From: Druceiella hillmani | Taxonomy: Eukaryota; Arthropoda; Insecta; Lepidoptera; Hepialidae | NCBI GenBank assembly: GCA_039881145.1 | Contig: JAYKKI010000061.1 | Span: forward strand, 11,568,001-11,632,000 | Direction: 5' to 3' | DNA length: 64,000 nucleotides | In this document: one piece after another, positions 54,601-64,000 of the stretch | How the letters are laid out: every line of letters begins with the position of its first letter | Position numbering within the stretch: position 1 is the stretch's first letter | The notes under the pieces: generated by a model | The model's database searches: none | The model's input: the letters and a program-made list of their open reading frames with translations, nothing else | Told to the model about the DNA's origin: nothing | Program-made: the position numbers and the translations under genes

Positions 54601-57600
54601 CAAAAACCGCACAACATATTTTATTCAAACCAATTTTCGATTAAGATTTATTTTAAATTCTACTACCTTCATTTTTTTCATAATTTTACACACGTTAGGG
54701 GAAAATTTAGAAGGGAGGGACACACTCAATAAGAGTTTGGAAGCGCATATGTCACCAACTATTGACTTAAATAAAAAAGTTGTTTTGGAAGCTAGGTATC
54801 ATTTTTTAAGACATATCTAATGATACTCCACATGCATTTATACATTGGTTTTTTTCATCCCTCAGTTACATGTATGGAGTGCCACCCCTAATATTTTTTT
54901 TCATAATTCCATTATTTCATTGTACAGCAGTTCATAGAAGACCCCTACCATCCAAATTACATCTGTATAGTGCCAATAGTCTCCGAGTAAGTCAGATGGA
55001 CAGGATGAAGTTTTAAGGGTTCCGTTTTTGCTATTTGGCTACAGAACCTTAACAATGGTGATTAATTTGAAACACTCTAAATAAATGATAAAATGCCCAT
55101 TAGTTTATGTCACATCTCTATATAGTTTCAGCTTGTCTAGTTTATTCTCATGAAAATAAATTTCTTTAATAACCTGTTCTTTGACTGCTTTGTTCAAACT
55201 ACTGATTGCAATATTTTTCTATATATTTTTATTAGAATATTTAAGTTATTATTATATTAATAACTATTGAGTTCTTTTTCGTTTGTCATTTTCAATCCTG
55301 CTTTGCCAGCAATTTCAATTTGATAGTCTTAAAAATTCATGGTTTAATTTGTTTATTTAGTTTTCAAGGTTGTTGCAATAAACTCGCAGCTGTTGCTATC
55401 AGGTACAATACATTATGGCGGCTATCAATTATAGTTTTACGTAAGCAATAGAGCAAATAATTGAACAATTGAGTAAATGAAGCGACTGGCGTGCTCTTAC
55501 ATTTTTATAGGATGGTTATAAAGTAACATTCATATTTAAAAATTGTATTATTTCGTAAACAACTTGACAGTACTTTATAAAGGTTTTACTATAAGTATTC
55601 AGAACACAAATGAATTTTTTTTCACGTTTTTTAAAAACTTCCAAAGTGTCATTGTTACTGATTTTTATTTCAAAATTTCTTAAGAAAAAATTGTGCTGTA
55701 AAGTTTTCTTTTTTGCAATCCCAAGTGAATTTGAAAATGAATTTACAATCTACCATTGTTTCTTCCTTTCAAAGTTCTTAAATTGTTAATTCAAATTAAT
55801 GCATGCAGAGTTCCTATTAGTATTTAAAAAATTCAGGCAGTACAAGATAAAAACTGGAAAATGTTCAGTAGTTAAGAAATAATCACTGTCAATTTGACTG
55901 ATTGGTTTAGAGCTGTTTAATTATTATTGACTTTTTAAGTAGAGAAATTACTTTGTAACCACTCTGTACGAACAATGTTGTTCATAGTGGAAAGTTTAGG
56001 TTAAATTCAGCAGGTGTTTTATGTTTTATCCATATTTTTTTATGTATCCATGTATGTTAAGCTATATGGCGACATCTGTTTTATATATAGCATTAAATTT
56101 TGTTGCTTTGTATTAACAAGTGTGTTTCTAGACTTGTTATTTAAAATAAAATTTGTTAATTATTGTTTGAATTTGCATGGAGAGCTAGCTGATTGATTGT
56201 ATTGTGGGTGGTATTATAGTGTGAAATTAGTTCTGGTACCCCAACATGTTAGATAATAAACATTACGTCAATTGAAGAATGTTTCAATAGTTATAATGAC
56301 TGTTTATGTGGCTTTGCAATGCTATGTTTCAAATAATAATTTTGCTTTTTTCTGTCTCAAAATATCAACGCAAATGCTGATGACGTTGCTGCACTGGTTG
56401 ATCATGTCACTTGTTAAAGCGTTTACTACATACTGGCATACTTTATACACGCTGCTCTGTTTCTGTCGGCCATTTTTATATTTTTAATATTTCTGCAACG
56501 GAAGTTGTTTATAATCTGACGCATTCAATAGTTTCTATATGAAAATGGCTGATTAATTTGTTACAATGCTTAAGTTATATTATTTAGTTTTGTTGAGTAT
56601 TATATTAAACATTTATATATAAACTTCAAAAAATATGTTCCAAGGTTTATTAGAATTGTTTAGAACTTAAGGATTCTGTTGTCATCTTTAGTTATTATGC
56701 TAAAATTATATGGTTAGAAATAATCTCTGTCATTTGTCTACAAGTTTATTGATGGGCAGATTAAGAGATAAGTGGAATGCGGCAGTGAAAACACTTGAGT
56801 ACAGATTCTAGCCTGAGCATATTTTTTTTTGTCAGTGTTTCTGATGAGTCAGGTTATATTAAATGCGGCCAATGAAAACATGACATTCAGAAGATGGCAT
56901 ACGATAAAGGCAGAAAAGTATGATACATTATTGATGCCTGCTCCAATTCCATGTTATACGAAATGAATGTTAGATACAGAAGAACATGTATTGAATCTCT
57001 TTTATAATAATGATGAAATATTTGTGTTATCGTTAATGTTTGTAAGACTTCAATGTGCGCATTAAGTTTTAATCTGCAGTATAACCATTAAAGTGTGAAA
57101 TTTTAATTTAATTAATAGATATCTTCGCATGACATAATTAATCCACACCTCAACATTTTGTAAACCATTAAAGTGTGAAAAAATATTGAAAATAGCGAGA
57201 CAAACATATAATTGATTGTCGTCTCTTGGTACCCAACTTCTCCGAGTCCCATACACTACTCGCATGTACATAACTTAAACTAACCTAACCTATATTGTGT
57301 TTACATCAATGAAGGCTTGATTGTTAATGTGTAGATTGACCAGGGTATCTACAGAATAACTAAGTAATCTTCGAAGAAAATACATTTCTTCGCATTTCAA
57401 CGGACTCACCTAGGTAATCTGCAGACTAACTAGATAATCTGCACTTAAGTTGTTTTACGCACATTAGTGTAGTAACATATATAATTGAAAATTAAAATGT
57501 ATGATAAAATATAATTTAATATATTTAACTTTTTTGGTAATTATATACTATCTACTAACAGTTTTTTAGAAATGCAAATGAGAGTTGCCAACTTATCAGA

Positions 57601-60600
57601 AATAATACAAACTTCCACAGTATCAGAATTTTTAAAAAAAAAACTGTCAAAAATCTTAAGTAAAAACTTGTCTGGTCTGATATATTAAAATGATATGTGA
57701 TGTACATGATATATGATAATTATATAAACAAATACTAAACAACTGTTCTGTAACATAAAAGTTTGTTTTTGTATTCATACCAAAAAGCAAAAGCAGTAAT
57801 GTGGTTGCTTTGAGGAACATTTATTTTAAAATAATTTCAGGCTGATTTATCAAATTTCATTTTTATGCATCAATTAAAAAATCAGACTGGACATGAGTGT
57901 TGCAATGTGCAAACCAGATTCAAGTTATTTTTCTCAATCAAGACGTTAAATAAGAAAAGTGGTCAAAAAGACCTCAATTTCATTCCAAAATGTCTATATA
58001 ATAAGACCCCACTCAAAGCAGTGAGCAAAAAATATTTTACCCTCACTTAATTAACGCATTGTCTTTGGCGCGTTTAGAGCTGTGGTTGATGGAAAGTTTT
58101 TGCATCTTCCGTTTCAATCGTACAAAATGTGTATAATAGCTTTTATATAGAGAACCTGAACCAATTATAGTGTTATTTAATATATTTTAAGACAGATGAA
58201 ATCTCAATAATATCTTTTCTGTTCATCTGTAACCTTTAATGGGATTACATCATTACATCAAACGTGGTCATATCATCCCTTTAAACTTTTCCTAGTAAAA
58301 AACATGGATGATGCATCTTTACATCATATGACGCCAATGTGTTATTTTGCAGCAAAGTTAATGAAAAACATAGCTTTTTTAGCAATGCGTGTTGCTATTA
58401 ACATGATTTTCATTTTATTAATTTTGCTGCCTATTAATTAACATTACTATCTGAAGCATGAAGGAAAAGTTTAATATTGTAGAAACTATAGGGCTGCTGC
58501 GGATTGACAGACATGGTAAATTATGTGAGCTTCTAGTTTGAATACAGAAACCTAAAAAGTTAAAATATCACAACTTTAAAAAGTATGTCTTCTCTTTTAG
58601 TTAATGGCGTTCATTCTCCTTTATTGAGAGAATCCTTACTAGTATGAAAGTGAAATGGACGCTAGACAAAACACTGACTAAATATTCTCTGATTAGCTAA
58701 CATTCTTGCTTGGTTAGAAACACAAACTACAGGAAATAAAATAAACAAAATGAACTACAATATATAGAAGAACGCTAGAGCACAAACATACACATACAAG
58801 CGTAAACGTATAAAAAAACATACACAGTAACTAAAAAACATATGCAGAAATAGAAACTCCAATTATATATTCATTGAAATAAGATATAAATATAACAATT
58901 GCATGCTTAAATACAGGTTGAGAAAAATGTGAGCCCATTGGTAGAGAAGAAGGAGGCAAAGCCCGCGAAAGGTGCAAAAGGACAGAAGGCAGCAGCAGTA
59001 AAACAGGAATTGCCCAAGGAAGAGGTTCCAGCACCCCCAAAGACTGTCCAGGATAGCCCTAAAGAGCAGAGGAAAGGTCAGTATTTGATCGACAGCTGTG
59101 ATCTTAATTTTTGCCTGGTGAGGTGTCACTTCTAGAAGCTAACCAATGTCACCGTTTCTCTCCAGCTTATTCCATACATCTATAGCTTTAGTTACTTGCA
59201 ACACAATATAAATATGATTCCGTACCTCAGGTTTCATATTGGATATGTTAGACGAGGAATATAAAGTTTTAGCTTACAACTTCTGATAATTTGTATATAA
59301 AATAGGTTTGAGATTAAGATTGTATATAAAATAGGATAGTGTTTAAGAAATATTAGTCTAGAGAACTGTATTATATCACTGAAGTTACTGTGGGAACTTA
59401 ATCATTAATTAATTGAGTTAAAACCAAATGAACACGGTATGTAATACGAAAAAAATAAAACTCGAATTACGATTGTCTGTACATACTTAAGTACAAGTTG
59501 CAATTCGAATTACGATTGGCATGTAAAATACGAACATTAAAGGGCATATAGTATTACTATTAACTGTTTACAAAGGTTGTCAAAATGTTACCTAGTTAAT
59601 TTTTCACAGGTGTAAAAATGTTGTTAGTTTGTTAAAATTGATGACTTTTACAATTATCACTATAGTTTTCCAGTAAACTTCTAGTAACCATATTTTTTTC
59701 ATTATTTTAACTTTAACCGTGGTAGTGATTATATTTTTGTAGATATTTTCAACAATTTCTCTAGTAATATTTTGAATCAATTTCTGAAAAAAATATTTGG
59801 CATTCTTTAACTTGCCCTTTCAGTTGATTTACACGACTCAGACAAATAGTTTTTTCTGTTGTACTGAACTTATGTTCCCTGCTCATTGAACATTGAAATT
59901 GTGAAAAAAATATTTCTTGCCTTCTTTCTACTGCGAAATATGTATATCAGTAGCAAATTACTATAACGAACGGAGTATTGAGAAAATCAACTGTGGTAGG
60001 GGGACATTCCCTTTTCTCTTTGTGGATACGGACCTTAAAATTAATATAATGTGTAGTATGTTATTTCTCAAAGTTTCTTTTATAAAGCTTCAAACATTCA
60101 CCCAAAATTCATGGACCATTTTGGCAATAAACGATTATACAGATATACGTTTTAAACAGACTAATTAAAAAATAACGTTAAAATGGAATTGTTTGATTTT
60201 TCTTATATCAATTTGATTGAAAGATGTTGACTGACATGAGAATTTGAATTGAAAGAATATATTAATTGAATGAATTCAGACAATTTCATAAAAAACATCA
60301 GGAATACAGAATCATTCATTTGGATACAAAATTACTCGTAGTAAGATATGTAGTCGAATGTTGCCACGCATTAGCCTTGTAACCAAGTATTTTTGTAAAA
60401 ATGGGTTTGTTTTTTTACTTAAAATCTAACAAATGTTAAAAAACCATTAACTGACACAAAACTGCTATAAACTTTGAGCACAAGTATTCTGTAGAAACGC
60501 TCTGACCGATAAGGAATTATAATAGGTTATATCAAAACCTGTCTTCGGAGTGAAAAAGACCAATGAAGTGAACCAGGATTACATCATTTGGTGCTTTATC

Positions 60601-61064
60601 ATGCTTCCTTGAGGGAAAGATTGGTTAGCAATTTTACGATGCATATTTGTCCAGACGACTGCTTAATTACAATCTTTGCTATGAACAAAACCCATCTGCA
60701 TTGTTTTTGTTATGAACTAATTCTCATAGTTAATGTTTTTAACAATTTATAATGTTATCTTTTTGAAATTATATTTCTTTAACTATGTATTAGATCAATG
60801 CATATATGTTTACAGGTAAGAAAATGGAAAAGAAGCCACAAGTAGAAGCACCGGTAGTAAAGGAAGAGCCAGTTTCCACGCCTGTACCGCAAGCTTTAGC
60901 TTCTGTACAGCCTGCTAGTCTAACGACAGATAAACTGCTGAAGCAAGCTTATCGTTTGGAAACAGTTGCACCTCCCGCTGCGCCTGCAGGGAACACTGCT
61001 AGCACCAGTAAGGCAGCAAAAAAAAATAAGAAAAATGAGGCAGTTACACTGGCTGGTTTGATAA
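48415..61064 (+). CDS. RRBP1: RRBP1/kinectin-like ER membrane protein, N-terminal part
   Basis: RRBP1 (p180) and kinectin are ER proteins with one N-terminal membrane helix, a basic cytosolic stretch and a long coiled coil. They act in ribosome or mRNA binding and microtubule attachment of rough ER. Five coding exons are visible: 48415-48621, 49586-49738, 53238-53408, 58917-59076 and 60816-61064. Phases are 0,0,0,1 and then phase 1 onward, 313 codons in all. The start MDLQTGLLCG is followed by a helix (aa ~7-27, 'VVVCAVAVVVLVSLF') and 'KTYEEAVAEQRKAAGEL', matching 'TSYEEALANQRKEM' of RRBP1. Then come the Lys-rich 'KHTTSKKNKKLGRK', 'VKPILLNKEDPS', and Pro/Ala/Lys/Glu-rich exons. The coiled coil lies beyond the window. 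RRBP1 and kinectin cannot be told apart here, and insects may have a single member. Confidence 0.85.
49586..49738 (+). CDS. RRBP1: RRBP1-like coding exon
   Basis: The acceptor is 'cgattgtgtag' and the donor GTGAGT, phase 0, giving 51 codons. It encodes 'AKDKKSSGVSEAESEAPADS' and 'HKGHVEFVEEP', an acidic and lysine-containing linker. Confidence 0.82.
51660..52135 (+). repeat. Three-copy ~155-bp tandem repeat
   Basis: Three close copies start at about 51660, 51815 and 51970, marked by 'ttgcatgtgtttgtgttga' at 51727, 51881 and 52037. Each also carries 'gtatgctgatcgatatctca' and 'atgaaaagg'. Spacing is 154 and 156 bp. The array lies in the 3.5-kb intron of the RRBP1-like gene. Confidence 0.93.
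52280..52860 (+). repeat. Three-copy diverged ~190-210-bp tandem repeat
   Basis: Three diverged units each begin 'attatattttaggtatagaa' (about 52287, 52498 and 52689). They go on with a 'tgttgtttcaatggtaccaa'-like block, an 'agagtcaaagttattaattc'-like block and 'ccataac'. This is a second, older array right after the 155-bp one and unrelated to it. Confidence 0.85.
53238..53408 (+). CDS. RRBP1: RRBP1-like coding exon
   Basis: The acceptor is 'atggattgcag' and the donor GTGAGT, phase 0, giving 57 codons. It encodes 'IRKRGKDLKVKPILLNKEDP' and 'FEEIHPKDEFELLHSSIS'. The GC content is well above the flanking introns. Confidence 0.82.
54740..55070 (+). repeat. Dispersed arthropod-type repeat ending in 'agggttccgtttttgc'
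   Basis: The copy reads in order 'gaagctaggtatcat', 'atggagtgccacccctaa', 'acatctgtatagtgccaata', 'aagtcagatggacagg' and 'aagggttccgtttttgctat' then 'ttggctacagaacctta'. Repeats with this order ('atggagtgccacccct ... gggttccgtttttgcc ... tggctacggaaccct') are very common in moths and occur in other arthropods. It has no coding capacity. Confidence 0.65.
58917..59076 (+). CDS. RRBP1: RRBP1-like coding exon
   Basis: The acceptor is 'gcttaaatacag' and the donor GTCAGT, phase 1. It encodes 'VEKNVSPLVEKKEAKPAKGA' and 'PAPPKTVQDSPKEQRK', the Lys/Ala/Pro-rich region typical of p180-like proteins. Confidence 0.82.
59650..59835 (+). repeat. Dispersed ~200-bp repeat, copy C
   Basis: This is the third member of the family at 130-330 and 14935-15150. 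It has 'ttttccagtaaactt', 'ttcattattttaacttta', 'ttttgtagatattttcaa' and 'taacttgccctttcagttga' in the same order and orientation. Confidence 0.55.
60816..61064 (+). CDS. RRBP1: RRBP1-like coding exon (last visible)
   Basis: The acceptor is 'atatgtttacag' and the donor GTGAGT, phase 1. It encodes 'GKKMEKKPQVEAPVVKEEPV', 'LTTDKLLKQAYRLE' and 'AAKKNKKNEAVTLAGLI'. The next exon lies beyond 64000 or was not recognised. Confidence 0.82.
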
Positions 61065-64000
61065 GTGAGTTTAATTTGTTATTCACGTTTTAAACAGGTA
61101 TTTTTGGCTTTTTCCAACTGAAGCTGTTTTTGTTCTTCGTGAAATAAATTACAAAATTATGTAAATTAATGCAATGAATAAGAGAACAATGTTTACTACA
61201 AAAAATATTGCAACTGTCTTTTGTGAAGTATTAGGCTATATGTTAAATCTATAATGCGAACAGCCCAAAATATACTAAAACGTAGTATAAAAATATTCTT
61301 TGTAATTTTAATTTCTGGACATTTGCGATTATATTTTAAGGTTTTATATTATAAGGTTTTCTTTTAAAAAATCCCAATGAAAGTTGATATGTTAATATAT
61401 TTTTCATTTCGCTGATTTTGGACTATTTTATTGTGAAAATGACTTAGTTAAAATCCATTGCTCCATCCGGATATTGAGGAAGAAATCATACAAGCATTTG
61501 TTGCGGATCTTCTACGAGTATCAGAGCAGTATTATGTTGGCATATTCTTCATTGGAAAAAAGAAGTGAAATCAATATGTGAAAGAGCGCAAGGCTACGGC
61601 TTCAATTTGACACTGTTAATTAATTGTAAACTCTATACGAAAATGGTAAATATGTTTAGTCCCAAGGGCATTTGTTACTCGACTAAAGAGTTTGGTGCGC
61701 GGACGGGTTCGACTGGAGTGGCAACATTTGTTCGCCATGTGATGACCATTACTCTGCGTTTAGTTTGGGCACTCTAATTCTAAGAATTGACAAAATATCT
61801 GTGTCGTTAATAATTTAAAAGAAAGGGCAGTAATCAAGCATGTTTTTAAAGTAATTTGGACGACTAACTCTATTTTATTTATTTTTTTAAATGCCATTCC
61901 ACAATTAAATCAATTTTCTTCAATTTTACAAACTTTTATAAACTTCAAATGTTTAGTATTTTTATCTGATGACGTAGATGTTAGAAATCTATTTTATTAG
62001 ATTGGTTACGTTTTCGTTACGCAAATGGAAAAAAAATTAAAAATAATGACATACCAGCTTTTACTGGGACACTTAGTAATAAACTCTCAAATTTTGGATT
62101 TTTTTAAAAGAAAACTTTAAAATAGCAATAAAAAAATATATTTAGACTTTGGGCAAGACATGGATGGCTCAAAATGTTTTAAATGATCTAAGTTATCAGC
62201 CACTTTCAACTTTGCATCGAGCTTCCAAACACCTGTATATCTATATAGTTAGCAATATTGTGATTACCCTATTACTATTTTACATATACATATTACAAGT
62301 GAGGGTAAGTTGATAATAAAATTACATAGTATAAACATTTTTTTATAATTTTTGTATGTTCGTCTATTTAGGCGCTGTATATTTGTATTATAAATTAGGG
62401 TAACTTTATGTACGGCTCTACCTAAGGTGGATAGCCTAATTTTGTTAAGTGTTAAATCAGAAGATTCGTCTAGCATTGTTATAAAATTCGCTTAATATAA
62501 AATAAAACTTTCTTTTGTACTTTTCCTTTTAAATTTTTAAATTGTTAACAGGCAACCACATATTTACTTTTTCTTGAAAATACTGTTTGTAGGTTCATTG
62601 AATCACTGAACAATTAATAAACAAATTTAAATGAAGTTTTTACTGTTAGCAAGAAGCTAATGTAGCTTGAAATGATGTCAGAAAGTTAATAAATCAGACA
62701 ATACAGAAAAAATACTGAGGATAGAAACTTGAATAACAATTGACTACACTGTCACTAGCGACTGGATGCATGAAGTGAATCAGGCGAACAAATTTCACGC
62801 TCTACTACACTGTTATGTAAAATAAATTACTTAAAATGTATAATATTTTTATGCAAATACATTTTTCTCACTTCAACAAATTTAAGATACAGGTATATTT
62901 TAAAATTGTTGAAACCTAGCGATATAAACATTCAAAACGCTATTGATCAAAAGAAGCAATATTTTTAATGCAGGCCGTATGTAAATATATTGTTCAAAAT
63001 GTTGTCATTTTAAAATCAACAATTTGAATCTGGACTAATTCATATTGCAATCTAGAATTAATTTCAAATTTAAAAAATATGATTATAAAGGTTGATAAGG
63101 AGTACATTAGATGTTAATGAAAGAGGATTTTATGTGTCAATGATTACTGGGTTTTTAGCGCTTGTTCATATAACTGAGTACTGGGTTGCTTATAATATGT
63201 ACATAATTGTTGGTGGACAATAAGATATATAATTGACATTAATGTACAAATTTTTCACCTCAAAGGAAATCCCTTATAAATAAATGTTTTAATGTTTTAT
63301 ACTTACTACCTGTCCTGGCTTGCCCCAGTAAAAAGCGACCGTGTTATTAATTTTGTGTTAATCGCTTTTTTATATAATCATTATTTAGGTTAATTTATTA
63401 ATGGTATTTTCAGATGTTTGCTCCGCACTTTAGTCAAGTACAGAACTTTTTAGCCCAGTCATGTTGAATAACAACACTTAAAATAAAAAATATACTTACA
63501 ATAATTATTAACCATAGATGTCCTGAAAATAAATGTCCTTTTTTGTAGATTTCGTTAAAGTTTACAATTTTTTCACACAATATTTTGTATATTTTTACAT
63601 GTAGCTATAATAATTTAAAACTATAACTCAAAAATGCGCTGTCCACTGCACACTTTGACTCCCGTTCACTTTAATTGTTATTGCTCATTACCCAGACATT
63701 GTAAGAGAATAAATATGTACACATTATCCAATTGGACACTACTAAAGTATACAATGGTGAAAGTCAATTGGATAACCCACTTTGTGTCAAACGCTAAAAA
63801 TCTGGCAAACAAGCCTTATGATGTTAGTTTGATAATTGATAAGAACGCCTTCCTTGGGGATTGCCTTTTTGAGATGAAAGATACGTATTTATTAGTAAGT
63901 AAGTGTATAATGCAAAAGTTATAAACAAATTAACACATGAGTTACGATTGAACAGTATTTATTTATAAACAATACTGATATGTAAGAATTGGGAAAACTA
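61065..64000. other. Intron of the RRBP1-like gene with an unassigned GC-richer block
   Basis: No further exon of the gene was recognised. The block 61450-61790 is GC-richer and has open pieces in two frames ('HPDIEEEIIQAFVADLLRVS' and then 'SICERAQGYGFNLTLLINCK'). It may be a transposon remnant, but I cannot name a family. A 96-codon frame at 63634-63924 has no recognised relatives. Confidence 0.4.

Noticed and set aside
57062..57271. Minus-strand 69-codon frame and an 18-bp direct repeat ('cattaaagtgtgaaa')
   Set aside because: The frame has no family resemblance, and the two short copies 90 bp apart can arise by chance in this composition.
57276..57292. 'taacctaacct' as a telomere-type repeat
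   Set aside because: It is only about two units of the insect TTAGG motif, too short to mean an interstitial telomere block.
1..64000. tRNA, rRNA, CRISPR or bacterial operon signals
   Set aside because: No cloverleaf with A/B boxes, no rRNA-like blocks and no regular spacer-repeat arrays were seen. The tandem arrays found have no unique spacers.

Overview
This 64 kb window is insect-type nuclear DNA. It is very AT-rich, has long introns with GT-AG splice sites, and is dense in Tc1/mariner, hAT and non-LTR retrotransposon remains. It carries short interspersed repeats of kinds widespread in arthropods. I cannot fix the insect order from sequence alone. There is no sign of bacterial DNA, CRISPR or operons, and I saw no tRNA or rRNA gene. 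All exon joins were derived by hand from splice signals, reading phase and family resemblance.

Three host genes are well supported. (1) On the + strand, positions 1424-18418 hold the last six coding exons (290 codons plus stop) of a mitochondrial rRNA-dimethyladenosine-transferase-like transcription factor, TFB2M/mtTFB2. The N-terminal methyltransferase half lies left of the window. (2) On the - strand, 45678 down to 29864 holds a complete five-exon aftiphilin-like gene of 1149 codons. It has repeated DFxDF motifs and the conserved clathrin-binding box. Its last exon, about 525 codons, adds synergin-like DFxDF and WPDPG motifs. (3) On the + strand, 48415-61064 and onward holds the first five coding exons (313 codons) of an RRBP1/kinectin-like ER membrane protein, which continues past the right edge. 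Genes 2 and 3 are head to head about 2 kb apart. A weaker four-exon candidate lies at 24777-25494 (-).

The introns hold most of the mobile DNA. TFB2M introns contain a tandem repeat array (4.0-5.0 kb), two mariner copies, one of them rearranged into a long-armed palindrome (6.4-7.6 kb), a five-copy 52-bp tandem repeat, and a nest of LINE pieces with a hAT MITE (12.4-14.8 kb). The 9.3-kb aftiphilin intron 3 contains a 208-bp near-perfect inverted repeat, a 330-bp duplication, a mariner piece abutting a Tc1 piece, and an almost full-length but broken LINE (39.07-42.25 kb) flanked by (TA)n on both sides. Between TFB2M and aftiphilin lies a decayed gene of a widespread transposon-borne protein family (21.3-23.9 kb).

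Two of the host proteins are membrane-trafficking or ER proteins: aftiphilin in clathrin/AP-1 traffic, and the RRBP1-like protein in rough ER. TFB2M acts in mitochondrial transcription. I see no shared pathway. I found no convincing unknown cellular system. The most unusual signals are the aftiphilin tail, the family of short perfect hairpins scattered through non-coding DNA, the palindromic mariner, and the large inverted repeat.
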